From Actinospineispora eucalypti (GTDB lineage Bacteria; Actinomycetota; Actinomycetes; Mycobacteriales; Pseudonocardiaceae), in NCBI GenBank assembly GCA_014208095.1, contig JACHMT010000004.1, positions 1,178,001-1,242,000 of the forward strand: 64,000 bases of DNA, in the 5' to 3' direction. The stretch's first letter is position 1; the number at the start of each line of letters is the position of its first letter. A program made the translations under genes and the position numbers. Positions 8,522-18,004 of the stretch are shown one piece after another. The notes under the pieces were generated by a model. That model saw only the letters and a list, made by a program, of their open reading frames with translations. It did not search any database and was not told the origin of the DNA.

Positions 8522-10642
8522 TCAGGTGGCGGTGGTGGCCAGGCGCAGCGCGAGCAGGGCGATGTCGTCGTTGGGCGGGGTGGCGGAGAAGGACTCCACC
8601 GCGTTGCGGATGGACGTGATCAGCTGGCGCGACGTCTGGCCGGCGCCCTGCGCGGCGGCGGCCAGCAGCCGGTCGGGGCCGAACTGCTCGCGTCCCCTGC
8701 GCCGTTCGGTGACCCCGTCGGTGTAGGCCACGAAGGTGTCGCCCGGCTCCAGCCGGTGCGTGCTGGTGACCAGCTTGGGACTGCTGACCAGGCCGACCGC
8801 CGTGCCGTGCGCGCCGATGAACTCGCACCGGCCGTCCGCGCGCACCAGCATCGGCTGCGGGTGGCCGGCCAGCAGCAGCTCGATGGTCAGCCCGGGTGGC
8901 TCACCGGAACCGTTCTTGGTGACCAGCGCGGTGGCCAGCGTACAGAACTGGTACGGGTCGGCGGCGTCCATCATCACGTCGTTGAGCAGCTGCACCGCCC
9001 GTTTCAGCGAGCGGCCCTCACGGACCAGCACGCGCAGCACGTCGCGCACCATCCCGGTGCGCGCGGCCGCCGCCGCGCCCTTGCCGCACACGTCCCCGAT
9101 GGAGGCCAGCCACTGGTACGGCTGCACGCTGAGGATGTCGTAGAAGTCGCCGCCGACGTCGCTGCCGGCGCTGGCCGGCAGGTACTCGGCGGCGAAGTCC
9201 ACGCCCTCCACGTCCGGCAGTCCCCGGGGCAGCAGGGCGTGCTGCAGGGCCTGCGACGTGGCGATGTGTGCGGCGGTGGACTGGGCGTTGTCGATGGCCA
9301 GCGAGGCGCGGCGGGCGATGTCGCCGACCAGTGCGACGTCCTCCGGGGTGTGCGAGCGCCGCGCCGGCCGGCCGACCGCCAGTGCGCCGATCGGCCGGCC
9401 GTGCACGGTGAGCGCGACCACGATGCCGTCGGTCGGGTCGGAGAACCAGGCCGGCGCGGTGGCCCCGCCGGTCATCTCCTTCAGGTAGCGGGCCAGCTCG
9501 ACCGGCGGCGTGTCCTCCAGCGCGGTGCGCAGCTCGGGCACCACGTCCTCGGTGGCGTGGGTGATCGCGGCCAGCCGGTACTGCCGCCCGGCGGTTCCGG
9601 GCGGGCCGCCGGCGTTGCCGAGCAGGTAGACCGCGCACCACTGGCCCAGCCGGGGCACCACCACCTGCGGCACCAGCGCGACCACCAGGTCGGTGTTCAT
9701 GGACTGGCCGAGCAGCTCGCTGGCGTCCGCCAGGTAGGTCATCCAGGACCGCCGGCGCAGGTCGGCGCCGCGCAGCCAGTCCAGCTCGACGGTGAGCGCG
9801 ATCCGTTCGGCGGTCAGCTCGGCCATCCGGGAGGTGCGCAGGTCCACCCCGCCGGGCGTGGGCACCCGCAGCGTGCCGCGCAGCGGCGCGGTGAGCGGCA
9901 GCGCGAACTCCTGGAACCGCACCCCGACCAGGGTCACCGGGGGTGACCCGGCCTGGGCCAGCGGCACGGTGCCGCCGCCGTCCCCGTGGTCCACGTCCAC
10001 CGTCACCCATTCGGCGGCCAGCATCTCGCGCAGCCGCCGGGACAGCTCGGTGGCCAGCGTGGGCGTGTCCAGCCGGGCGGCCAGCCGGGCCGGCATGTGC
10101 AGCAGCCTGCGCACCTGGTCGGCGTCCGGCAGCGTGGGTTCCAGCTTGGCGAAATCCGGAACCTCCTGGGCCTCGCTGGTCTCCGCGACCGGGTGGTCGC
10201 CCCGGCTGACCGAGAACCAGGTGCGGTGCGTGCCGCCCCGTTCGTGCCGGGTGCCCCACGCGCTGGACAGCCGCTCCACGAGCAGCAGCCCGCGCCCGTG
10301 GCTGGACGCCCGGCCGAACCGGGGCCGGGGCTCGCCGAGATAGAGCTCCAGCGGCCCGGCGCCGTGGTCGGTCACCGTGACGAGCACCCGCTCCGAATCG
10401 ATATCAACCTCGACCTCGTACTCCGTGCCGGCATGTAACGTGGCGTTATCGCACAATTCGCTGGCCAAAAGCAGCACGATGTCTATGAGGTCGTGATCGG
10501 TGTCGCCGGAGTTGTTACCGTCGTCGGGGTTGTGTGCGGCCAGGCCGGCTTCGCCCAGCGCGGCCCGCAGCATTGAGCGGGCGCGACGGGTGGATGCCGC
10601 GTCAGGTGGCAGGCGAAGCCGCCGTTGAAGCCGAACGGTCAC
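8522..10642 (-). CDS. RsbW-like ATPase plus SpoIIE/PP2C serine phosphatase fusion
   Basis: A ~706-residue signalling protein. An N-terminal GHKL ATPase of anti-sigma kinase type (about 20-150) has the N-box ELCDNATLHAG, DHGAG and GRGLLLVERLS. A GAF-like sensor region follows, then a C-terminal SpoIIE-type PP2C phosphatase with EYLPASAGSDVGGDFYD and IGDVCGKGAAAA, which supply the metal-binding Asp residues. Such proteins act in partner-switching circuits controlling sigma factors through anti-sigma antagonists. No membrane segments. The frame stays open far upstream over the divergent kinase gene, but homology stops near here; GTG 10642 is chosen and ATG 10687 is the alternative, neither with a clear ribosome site. 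Confidence 0.83.
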   Translation of the reverse strand: MTVRLQRRLRLPPDAASTRRARSMLRAALGEAGLAAHNPDDGNNSGDTDHDLIDIVLLLASELCDNATLHAGTEYEVEVDIDSERVLVTVTDHGAGPLELYLGEPRPRFGRASSHGRGLLLVERLSSAWGTRHERGGTHRTWFSVSRGDHPVAETSEAQEVPDFAKLEPTLPDADQVRRLLHMPARLAARLDTPTLATELSRRLREMLAAEWVTVDVDHGDGGGTVPLAQAGSPPVTLVGVRFQEFALPLTAPLRGTLRVPTPGGVDLRTSRMAELTAERIALTVELDWLRGADLRRRSWMTYLADASELLGQSMNTDLVVALVPQVVVPRLGQWCAVYLLGNAGGPPGTAGRQYRLAAITHATEDVVPELRTALEDTPPVELARYLKEMTGGATAPAWFSDPTDGIVVALTVHGRPIGALAVGRPARRSHTPEDVALVGDIARRASLAIDNAQSTAAHIATSQALQHALLPRGLPDVEGVDFAAEYLPASAGSDVGGDFYDILSVQPYQWLASIGDVCGKGAAAAARTGMVRDVLRVLVREGRSLKRAVQLLNDVMMDAADPYQFCTLATALVTKNGSGEPPGLTIELLLAGHPQPMLVRADGRCEFIGAHGTAVGLVSSPKLVTSTHRLEPGDTFVAYTDGVTERRRGREQFGPDRLLAAAAQGAGQTSRQLITSIRNAVESFSATPPNDDIALLALRLATTAT

Positions 10643-10712
10643 GGCCGCAGTCTGCCAAGGTGTAGCCGCGAAGGCACAGCGGCGCATCGGACCGGTGGAG
10701 AGGACAGCAGGC

Positions 10713-13700
10713 ATGACGACGGTCCGGAGGACGACCGAGGCGCTCGGGAATTCCGAGACTGCCAGCGCGCGGACGCAGGATCCGGCCGAGGCGCTGTTGC
10801 ACGAGCTCGCTTCGGCGGTCACCGAGCTGCGGCGCGGGCGGTTCGAGGTGCGGCTGTCCCGCCGGGGCGGGTTGCCCGGCCAGGTGGCGGACCGGTTCAA
10901 CGAACTGACCAGGTTGCTGGAGCGGCGCAACCGGGATCTGCTGCGGATCAGCCGGGTGGTCGGCCGCGAGGGCCGGATGGCGGAGCGGCTGGACGAGGAC
11001 GCCGTGGACGGCGAATGGGCGCAGGCCGCGCACGCGGTCAACGCGCTGATCGACGACCTGGCCCGGCCCACCTCGGAGATCGCCCGGGTGCTGGCCGCCG
11101 TCGCCGAGGGCGACCTCTCCGAGCACATGCCGCTGGAGATCGAAGGCCGGCCGCTGCGCGGGGAGTACCTGCGGATCGGGCGCACCGTGAACAAGATGGT
11201 CGAGCAGCTGTCCAGCTTCGCCGACGAGGTCACCCGGGTGGCCCGCGAGGTGGGTACCGAGGGTCGCCTGGGCGGCCAGGCGCAGGTACCGAACGTCGCC
11301 GGCATCTGGCGTGACCTGACCGACAACGTCAACCAACTGGCGGACAACCTCACCGGTCAGATCCGCAACATCGCCCAGGTGACCACCGCCGTGGCCCAGG
11401 GCGACCTCTCCCAGAAGATCACCGTGGACGCCCGGGGCGAGACCCTCGAGCTCAAGAACACCGTCAACACCATGGTTGACCAGCTCTCGAGCTTCGCCGA
11501 CGAGGTCACCCGGGTGGCCCGTGAGGTGGGTACCGAGGGCAAGCTCGGTGGTCAGGCCCAGGTCAAGGACGTCGCCGGCACCTGGCGTGACCTGACCGAC
11601 AACGTCAACCAGCTGGCCGACAACCTCACCAGCCAGGTCCGCAACATCGCCCAGGTCACCACCGCCGTGGCGAAAGGCGACCTCTCCCAGAAGATCACCG
11701 TGGACGCCCGGGGCGAGACCCTCGAGCTCAAGAACACCGTCAACACCATGGTTGACCAGCTCTCGAGCTTCGCCGACGAGGTCACCCGGGTGGCCCGTGA
11801 GGTGGGTACCGAGGGCAAGCTCGGTGGTCAGGCCCAGGTCAAGGACGTCGCCGGCACCTGGCGTGACCTGACCGACAACGTCAACCAGCTGGCCGACAAC
11901 CTCACCGGTCAGATCCGCAACATCGCCCAGGTCACCACCGCGGTCGCCCAGGGCGACCTGACCCAGAAGATCACTGTGGACGCCCGGGGCGAGATCCTCG
12001 AGCTCAAGAGCACCGTCAACACCATGGTCGACCAGCTGTCGAGCTTCGCCGACGAGGTCACCCGGGTGGCCCGCGAGGTGGGTACCGAGGGCAAGCTCGG
12101 TGGTCAGGCCCAGGTCAAGGACGTCGCCGGCACCTGGCGGGGCCTGACGGAGAACGTCAACCAGCTCGCCTCCACGCTGACCTCCCAGCTGCGCTCCATC
12201 TCGGTGGTGTCCACCGCCGTGGCCCGGGGCGACCTGACCCAACAGATCGACGTCACGGCCCAGGGCGAGGTCGCCGACCTGCGGGACACGATCAACCAGA
12301 TGATCCTCACGCTCCGGGAGACCACCAAGGAGAACGCCGAGCAGAACTGGCTGGACTCCAACATCGCCCGGATCAGCCGCCTGCTGCAGGGCCAGCGCGA
12401 CCTCACCGAGGTCAGTCAGATGATCATGAATGAGGTCGCACCGCTGGTGAACGCCCAGGTCGGGGCGTTCTTCCTGCCCGCGAAGCCGGACAGCGACAAG
12501 CCGGCCGCCTCGGACTGGACGGACCCCAGCGTCGCCGAGTGGCGGCTGTCCGGCGGCTACGCGCTGCATCCGGGGGCCCGGGACCGCAGCTTCGGCGCCG
12601 GCGAGGGGCTGGTCGGCCAGGCCGCCTCCACCAAGCAGATCGTGCAGGTCAAGGACATCCCGGCGGACTACCTGCCGATCAGTTCCGGCATGGGCACCAT
12701 CTCGCCCACCGAGCTGGTGGTGCTGCCGGTGCTCTTCGAGGGGCAGTCCCTGGGTGTGATCGAGTTCGGCTCGGTCACCGCGTTCTCCCCGCTGCACCTG
12801 ATCTTCCTGGAGCGGCTGGCCGGCGCGATCGGGGTCACCCTGGCGACGATCCAGGCCAACCGGCGCACCGAGGAGCTGCTGGTCCAGTCCCAGCGGCTGG
12901 CCGTCGAGCTGCAGGACCAGTCGGCCGAGCTGCAGCGCACCAACGCCGAGCTGGAGGAGAAGGCGGAGCTGCTGTCCGAGCAGAACCGCAACATCGAGAT
13001 CAAGAACATGGAGATCGACGCCGCCCGGCGCGGCGTGGAGGACCAGGCCCAGCAGCTGGCCCGGGCGAGCCAGTACAAGACCGAGTTCCTGGCCAACATG
13101 AGCCACGAGCTGCGCACCCCGCTGAACTCGTTGCTGCTGCTCTCCCGGCTGCTGGCGGAGAACGAGGAGCGCAACCTGACGCCGAAGCAGATGGAGTTCG
13201 CGGCCACCATCCACAGTGCGGGTTCCGAGCTGCTGCTGCTGATTGACGACATCCTGGACCTTTCCAAGATCGAGTCCGGCCGGGTGGACCTGGACCCGGA
13301 GCAGGTGGGGCTGGAGCAGGTGGCCGCCAACGTGGAGCAGGCGTTCGTGCCGCAGGCCGAGGAGAAGGGCCTGGAGCTGCGGGTGAACCTGGCCGACGGG
13401 CTGCCCACCAGCATCCACACCGACTCGCAGCGGCTGCAGCAGATCCTGCGCAACCTGCTGTCCAACGCGGTGAAGTTCACCGCCAGCGGCTCGGTCACGC
13501 TCACCGTGGAGTCGGCGCGGCCGTGGCCGTCGTTCGGGGTGTCCTCGCTGGACGACGCGCACGCGGTGGTCGCGTTCCGGGTGCAGGACACCGGCATCGG
13601 CATCGCCAGCGACAAGCTCGAGATGATCTTCGAGGCGTTCCAGCAGGCGGACGGCACGACCAGCCGCAAGTACGGCGGCACCGGCCTGGGGCTGTCCATC

Positions 13701-14489
13701 AGCCAGGAGCTGGCGCAGATGCTCGGCGGCACCATCACGGTCAGCTCCGAGGTGGGCGTCGGTTCGGTGTTCAGCCTGTTCCTGCCGGACGAGCTGCCGA
13801 TGGACCGGACCGACCCGGACATGCCCATGCGGCCCGCCCCGGCGGCCGGAGTGTCCAACAACGGCGGCGGGCCGATCGCGCCGCGGTCGCCGGAAGCCTC
13901 GGCGCCGGGGGACAACGGCGCGGAGCCGTCGGGCGATCCGGCGGAGGACCGGGACGGCGGCGTCGCCGAGTCACCGGTGGTGAGCGGCTCCGGCGTGCCC
14001 GGGCTGGTCCAGCCGTCCAGTGGGCTCGGCCCGATCCTGCGCGCCCGCACCGAGCCGGTCGTGTCGGCGCGCCCGGTGATCGACCTGGACGGCGCGACGG
14101 TGCTGATCGTGGACGACGACGTGCGCAACGTGTTCGCGTTGACCAGCGCATTGGAGCTGCACGGGCTGAAGGTGCTCTACGCGGACAACGGCGCGGCCGG
14201 AATCGAGCTGCTCACCGAGCACCCGGAGATCGACATCGTCCTGATGGACGCGATGATGCCCGATCTCGACGGCAACGCAACCACCAAACTTATTCGCAAA
14301 TTGCCTGGTGGCGCCGAGCTTCCCGTGGTCTTCTTGACCGCGCGGGCGATGCCGAGCGAGCGGGAGTCGAGCCTCGCCGCCGGTGCCACCGACTACGTCA
14401 CCAAACCGGTGGACAAGGAGCAACTGCTAACCATCATGGCGAAATGGATCTCGCTGGCGCGCGAGGGCAAGAACCGAAATGGCGGGTAA
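10713..14489 (+). CDS. soluble poly-HAMP hybrid histidine kinase (Nik1/OsaA-like)
   Basis: A 1258-residue cytosolic kinase with no membrane segment. Residues ~30-540 are a chain of alternating canonical and divergent HAMP units in ~92-residue repeats. A GAF domain (~575-715), a coiled coil (~720-785), HisKA with phospho-acceptor His798 in [11 protein letters not shown], HATPase (~895-1027, with [10 protein letters not shown]), a disordered linker, and a C-terminal receiver (~1128-1243, phospho-acceptor Asp1179) follow. The architecture matches fungal group III kinases and Streptomyces OsaA, which sense osmotic stress. GAGAGGA precedes the ATG at 10713. The receiver-only gene downstream overlaps it by 11 bases, as expected for an OsaA-OsaB pair. 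Divergent from the phosphatase gene. Confidence 0.88.
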   Translation: MTTVRRTTEALGNSETASARTQDPAEALLHELASAVTELRRGRFEVRLSRRGGLPGQVADRFNELTRLLERRNRDLLRISRVVGREGRMAERLDEDAVDGEWAQAAHAVNALIDDLARPTSEIARVLAAVAEGDLSEHMPLEIEGRPLRGEYLRIGRTVNKMVEQLSSFADEVTRVAREVGTEGRLGGQAQVPNVAGIWRDLTDNVNQLADNLTGQIRNIAQVTTAVAQGDLSQKITVDARGETLELKNTVNTMVDQLSSFADEVTRVAREVGTEGKLGGQAQVKDVAGTWRDLTDNVNQLADNLTSQVRNIAQVTTAVAKGDLSQKITVDARGETLELKNTVNTMVDQLSSFADEVTRVAREVGTEGKLGGQAQVKDVAGTWRDLTDNVNQLADNLTGQIRNIAQVTTAVAQGDLTQKITVDARGEILELKSTVNTMVDQLSSFADEVTRVAREVGTEGKLGGQAQVKDVAGTWRGLTENVNQLASTLTSQLRSISVVSTAVARGDLTQQIDVTAQGEVADLRDTINQMILTLRETTKENAEQNWLDSNIARISRLLQGQRDLTEVSQMIMNEVAPLVNAQVGAFFLPAKPDSDKPAASDWTDPSVAEWRLSGGYALHPGARDRSFGAGEGLVGQAASTKQIVQVKDIPADYLPISSGMGTISPTELVVLPVLFEGQSLGVIEFGSVTAFSPLHLIFLERLAGAIGVTLATIQANRRTEELLVQSQRLAVELQDQSAELQRTNAELEEKAELLSEQNRNIEIKNMEIDAARRGVEDQAQQLARASQYKTEFLANMSHELRTPLNSLLLLSRLLAENEERNLTPKQMEFAATIHSAGSELLLLIDDILDLSKIESGRVDLDPEQVGLEQVAANVEQAFVPQAEEKGLELRVNLADGLPTSIHTDSQRLQQILRNLLSNAVKFTASGSVTLTVESARPWPSFGVSSLDDAHAVVAFRVQDTGIGIASDKLEMIFEAFQQADGTTSRKYGGTGLGLSISQELAQMLGGTITVSSEVGVGSVFSLFLPDELPMDRTDPDMPMRPAPAAGVSNNGGGPIAPRSPEASAPGDNGAEPSGDPAEDRDGGVAESPVVSGSGVPGLVQPSSGLGPILRARTEPVVSARPVIDLDGATVLIVDDDVRNVFALTSALELHGLKVLYADNGAAGIELLTEHPEIDIVLMDAMMPDLDGNATTKLIRKLPGGAELPVVFLTARAMPSERESSLAAGATDYVTKPVDKEQLLTIMAKWISLAREGKNRNGG
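11184..12287 (+). repeat. four tandem 276-base (92-codon) HAMP repeats
   Basis: Equivalent positions recur at 11184, 11460, 11736, 12012 and 12288, an exact 276-base period. Copies two to four are almost identical at DNA level, including silent positions, which implies recent duplication or gene conversion. Each unit encodes the sequence from TVN(T/K)MV(D/E)QL to VDARGE.LELK. Confidence 0.92.
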
Positions 14490-15042
14490 CAGGGCGAAGG
14501 TCCTGGTGGTGGACGACCGGCCGGACAACCTGGTCGCGCTGGAGGCCATCCTGCAGGGCCTCCCGATCGAGATCACCTCCGTGACCAGCGGCGACGACGC
14601 GTTGAAGCACCTGCTGGTGAACGACTACGCGGTGATCCTGCTGGACGCCCGGATGCCCGGCATGGACGGCTTCGAGACCGCCAGCCACATCAAGCAGCGG
14701 GAGCGCACCCGGCACATCCCGATCGTGTTCCTCACCGCCGCCAACTACGACCCGCACCTGGCCTTCCGCGGCTACCAACTGGGCGCGGTGGACTACCTGA
14801 CCAAGCCGTTCGACCCGTGGATCCTGCGGTCCAAGGTGCAGGTGTTCGCCGAGCTCTGGAAGCTGCACAGCGAGGTGGCCGCGCGCGCCGCCGAGTGCGC
14901 CACGCTGCGCAAGGCGGTGAACGACGCGCTCGAGCTGCTCGGCGACCCGGCGGAGCCCGCCCAAGCGATCTCCGCCGCCCGCGACCGCCTGGCCCGCACG
15001 CTCGGCATGGACCTGGGCGCCACCTCCGGCCGCCCCGGCTGA
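14479..15042 (+). CDS. receiver-only response regulator with C-terminal helix (OsaB-like)
   Basis: A 187-residue protein: a CheY-type receiver (about 6-125) with acidic pair Asp12-Asp13, phospho-acceptor Asp56 in VILLDARMPGMDG, Thr in FLTAAN and Lys in LTKPFDP. The remaining ~60 residues are helical and heptad-like, with no DNA-binding domain. Output must therefore be by protein contact. The start overlaps the kinase stop region by 11 bases, pointing to translational coupling, so this is its cognate partner. In Streptomyces coelicolor OsaB has the same receiver plus coiled-coil layout; orthology here is an inference from architecture and order. Confidence 0.87.
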   Translation: MAGNRAKVLVVDDRPDNLVALEAILQGLPIEITSVTSGDDALKHLLVNDYAVILLDARMPGMDGFETASHIKQRERTRHIPIVFLTAANYDPHLAFRGYQLGAVDYLTKPFDPWILRSKVQVFAELWKLHSEVAARAAECATLRKAVNDALELLGDPAEPAQAISAARDRLARTLGMDLGATSGRPG

Positions 15043-15076
15043 GTCCCCCCGGCGCCCGTGCCGGCGACCGCGTGGA

Positions 15077-15565
15077 TCAGGACATGCCGACCAGGTCGGC
15101 TCCCCACCGGTCCAGCTCGGCGTCCAGGTTCAACGGGCGGGTGGCCAGCTCGGAGCGCATCTCCTCGGTCACCCGGTCCAGCGGGACCAGCCAGCTGACC
15201 TCGAACTCCAGCCCGTCCGGGTCCTTGGCGTAAAGGGCCTTGGTGGTGACGTGGTCGGAGGCGCCGACCAGCGCGCCGGCCGCGGACAGTTTGCGCTGGT
15301 AGTCGGCCAGCTCGGCCAGGGTGCCGACGGACCAGGCCAGGTGGTAGAGCCCCACCGCGCCGCGCCCGGCCGGCGAGTCCCCCGCCGCCGAGCCGATCTC
15401 GAAGAGTCCCAGGTCGTGGTCGTTGTCCGAGTCGGCCGCGCGCAGGAACACCGCGCCCGGGACCCGGTGCACCTCCCGGAAACCGAGCACCCCGACGTAG
15501 AACGGAACGCTCCGTTCCAGGTCGCGCACATACAGCACCGCATGGTTCAACCGCTTGATACCCAC
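15077..15565 (-). CDS. VOC (glyoxalase/dioxygenase fold) protein
   Basis: A 162-residue protein of the vicinal oxygen chelate superfamily: two beta-alpha-beta-beta-beta modules with NHAVLYVRDLERSVPFYVGVLGF at the start and LYHLAWSVGTLAEL / LEFEVSW in the second half. His8, His in YHLAW and Glu in FEVSW are likely metal ligands. Members include glyoxalase I and extradiol dioxygenases; the substrate is unknown. The start is a GTG at 15565; GAGGT is almost adjacent, so the true start is not certain. Divergent from mtrA with 44 bases between them. Confidence 0.8.
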   Translation of the reverse strand: MGIKRLNHAVLYVRDLERSVPFYVGVLGFREVHRVPGAVFLRAADSDNDHDLGLFEIGSAAGDSPAGRGAVGLYHLAWSVGTLAELADYQRKLSAAGALVGASDHVTTKALYAKDPDGLEFEVSWLVPLDRVTEEMRSELATRPLNLDAELDRWGADLVGMS

Positions 15566-15609
15566 ACCTCGAGGTTAAGGGTCTAGGCAGGGATGACAAC
15601 ATTAAGAGT

Positions 15610-16287
15610 ATGAAATCGCGCGTACTGGTGGTCGATGACGATCCAGCGCTCTCCGAGATGCTCTCCATCGTGCTCAAGGGGGAGGGCTTCGACACCACGG
15701 TGGTCTCCGACGGGACCAGGGCACTGCCGGCGGTGCGCGAGGTGCGGCCGGACGTGGTGTTGCTGGACCTCATGCTGCCGGGCATGAACGGGATCGACGT
15801 CTGCCGCGCGATCCGGGCGGAGTTCGGCGTGCCGATCGTCATGCTCACCGCGAAGAGCGACACGGTGGACGTGGTGCTCGGCCTGGAGTCCGGGGCCGAC
15901 GACTACGTGATCAAACCGTTCAAGCCCAAGGAGCTGGTGGCCCGGATCCGGGCCCGGCTGCGCCGCACCGACGCGGAGCCGTCCGAGATGCTCACCATCG
16001 GCGAGGTGAACATCGACGTTCCCGGTCACCAGGTGACGCGGAACGGCCAGCACATCTCGCTGACCCCGCTGGAGTTCGATCTGCTCGTGGCACTGGCCCG
16101 GAAGCCGCGTCAGGTGTTCACTCGGGAGGTGCTGCTCGAGCAGGTGTGGGGTTACCGGCACGCGGCCGACACCCGGCTGGTGAACGTGCACGTGCAGCGG
16201 CTGCGCTCCAAGGTGGAGCGCGACCCGGAACGGCCCGAGGTGGTGTTGACGGTGCGCGGTGTGGGATACAAGGCCGGCCCCCCGTGA
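15610..16287 (+). CDS. mtrA: MtrA, OmpR-family response regulator
   Basis: A 225-residue regulator: receiver domain with acidic Asp9-Asp11 cluster, phospho-acceptor Asp53 (VVLLDLMLPGMNG), Lys in VIKPFKPKE, and a C-terminal OmpR winged helix with HVQRLRSKVE and VRGVGYKAG. Sequence and gene order (mtrA-mtrB-lpqB) identify it as MtrA, which in actinobacteria controls cell-wall hydrolases, DNA replication genes and osmotic response. The ATG is at 15610; mtrB follows after 13 bases. The regulator is probably made with its kinase from one transcript. Confidence 0.96.
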   Translation: MKSRVLVVDDDPALSEMLSIVLKGEGFDTTVVSDGTRALPAVREVRPDVVLLDLMLPGMNGIDVCRAIRAEFGVPIVMLTAKSDTVDVVLGLESGADDYVIKPFKPKELVARIRARLRRTDAEPSEMLTIGEVNIDVPGHQVTRNGQHISLTPLEFDLLVALARKPRQVFTREVLLEQVWGYRHAADTRLVNVHVQRLRSKVERDPERPEVVLTVRGVGYKAGPP

Positions 16288-16300
16288 TCAGACAACCCTG

Positions 16301-18004
16301 ATGCGCACGTCCCGTTCGGTGTCGTCCTCGCTGCGAGCGTTGCGCGACATCGTCGCCGACGTGCTCACGATCTTCGGCGTGGCCTGGCGCCGCTCGCTGC
16401 AGCTGCGGGTCACCGCGAGCACCCTGGCGCTGTGCACCGGCGTGATCATCGTGCTCGGCCTGGTGCTGCAGACGCAGATCGCGGACCGGCTGGTGCAGAG
16501 CAAGCTGACCGCCGCGAAGAACCAGATGGAGTCCGCCGCCGCCGTACTCGAGCGGGAGATGTCGGCGGTCAACCCGGACGACGAGTCCGTGCTGGGCACG
16601 CTGAACAAGGCACTGGACCGGCTGTCCGTGGTTACCCTCACCGACCAGCCGCGAAACCAGAACGTCGGCGACTTCCGCGCGGTGCTCACCACCGGCGACG
16701 ACGAGGAGCGATCCCAGGCCACCGTCGGCGACCTGAACGCGATCCCGCCCGACCTGCGCGCCACGGTGGCCAGCGGCGTGCTGGCCCGCAAGTTCCAGGC
16801 GGTGGACGGAGTGCCGGCGGTGATCTACGGCCAGCCGATCCGCACCGCCGGCCGTGACCTCCAGTTCTACCTGGTTTTCTCGCTCTCGTCCGAGGAACGC
16901 ACGCTCGGACTGGTGCAGAGCACGCTGATCGTCGGTGGCCTGGTGCTGCTGTTGTTACTGGCCGCGGTGGCCAGCCTGGTGACCCGGCAGGTGGTGCGCC
17001 CGGTGCAACAGGCCGCCGAGGTGGCCGAACGGTTCGCGGACGGCCACCTGGAGGAACGAATGCCGGTCAAGGGCGACGACGAGGTCGCCCGGCTGGCCGA
17101 GTCGTACAACGAGATGGCCTCCAGCATCCAGGCCCAGATCCGCCAGTTGGAGGAGTTCGGCGCGCTGCAGCGCCGGTTCACCTCGGACGTGAGCCACGAG
17201 CTGCGCACCCCGCTGACCACCGTGCGGATGGCCGCCGACGTGCTGCACGCCAGCCGCGAGCAGTTCCCGGAGGGGCTGGCCCGCTCGACCGAGCTGCTGG
17301 TGGACGAGCTGGACCGGTTCGAGGCGCTGCTCGCCGACCTGCTCGAGATCAGCCGCCTGGACGCCGGCATGGCCGACCTCAGCGCCGAGCGGGCCGAGCT
17401 GCGCCCGGTGGTGCTGAATGCGGTGGAGGCGGTGCGCGGCCTGGCCGAGGAGAACGCCACCCGGCTGGAGCTGGACGTGCCGGCCGGGGTGGTCGCGGAG
17501 ATGGACCCGCGCCGGGTGGAGCGGATCGTGCGGAACCTGGTGGCCAACGCGCTGGACCACGGCGAGGGCCGGCCGGTGCAGATCCGGCTGGCCGAGGACG
17601 AGCACAGCGTCGCGGTGCTGGTCCGCGACCACGGGCTGGGGCTGCGGCCGGGAGAGGCCGGCCTGGTGTTCAACCGGTTCTGGCGGGCCGACTCCTCGCG
17701 CCAGCGGCGCAGCGGCGGCACCGGGCTCGGGCTCTCGATCAGCCTGGAGGACGCCCGCCTGCACGGCGGCTGGCTGCAGGCCTGGGGCGAGCCGGGGCGG
17801 GGCGCCGCGTTCCGGTTGACGCTGCCCAAGGTGGCCGGCCAGGTGCTGGCCGGCAGCCCGCTGCCCCTGGTGCCCACCGAGGAACCGCTGGAGACCCCCG
17901 CGCCGAAGCCCCCGCCGGAGGACCAGCCGGACGGCCGACCGGACGACCTGGACGACGACCTGGATCAAGCCGTCGAGCCGGCCCGGACCGGGGAGCAGCG
18001 GTGA
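16301..18004 (+). CDS. mtrB: MtrB, membrane sensor histidine kinase
   Basis: A 567-residue kinase. Membrane segment one (about 33-55, LALCTGVIIVLGLVL), an extracytoplasmic sensor of ~155 residues, membrane segment two (about 207-230), HAMP, HisKA with His299 in [10 protein letters not shown], and HATPase with N-box NLVANALDHGEG and [11 protein letters not shown] Pro-rich tail ends the protein. MtrB phosphorylates MtrA. The ATG at 16301 is preferred over an upstream in-frame codon at 16259 lying inside mtrA. The stop overlaps the lpqB start by four bases. Confidence 0.95.
   Translation: MRTSRSVSSSLRALRDIVADVLTIFGVAWRRSLQLRVTASTLALCTGVIIVLGLVLQTQIADRLVQSKLTAAKNQMESAAAVLEREMSAVNPDDESVLGTLNKALDRLSVVTLTDQPRNQNVGDFRAVLTTGDDEERSQATVGDLNAIPPDLRATVASGVLARKFQAVDGVPAVIYGQPIRTAGRDLQFYLVFSLSSEERTLGLVQSTLIVGGLVLLLLLAAVASLVTRQVVRPVQQAAEVAERFADGHLEERMPVKGDDEVARLAESYNEMASSIQAQIRQLEEFGALQRRFTSDVSHELRTPLTTVRMAADVLHASREQFPEGLARSTELLVDELDRFEALLADLLEISRLDAGMADLSAERAELRPVVLNAVEAVRGLAEENATRLELDVPAGVVAEMDPRRVERIVRNLVANALDHGEGRPVQIRLAEDEHSVAVLVRDHGLGLRPGEAGLVFNRFWRADSSRQRRSGGTGLGLSISLEDARLHGGWLQAWGEPGRGAAFRLTLPKVAGQVLAGSPLPLVPTEEPLETPAPKPPPEDQPDGRPDDLDDDLDQAVEPARTGEQR

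Noticed and set aside
8180-9946. 588-residue plus-strand frame over the PL8 end and the phosphatase
   Set aside because: Crosses two convergent real genes and reads as Gln/Gly/Arg-rich antisense.
10602-13562. 986-residue minus-strand frame opposite the hybrid kinase
   Set aside because: It only mirrors the HAMP repeats as LGHGG/VDLLGQV strings and matches no fold; the sense strand has full kinase motifs.
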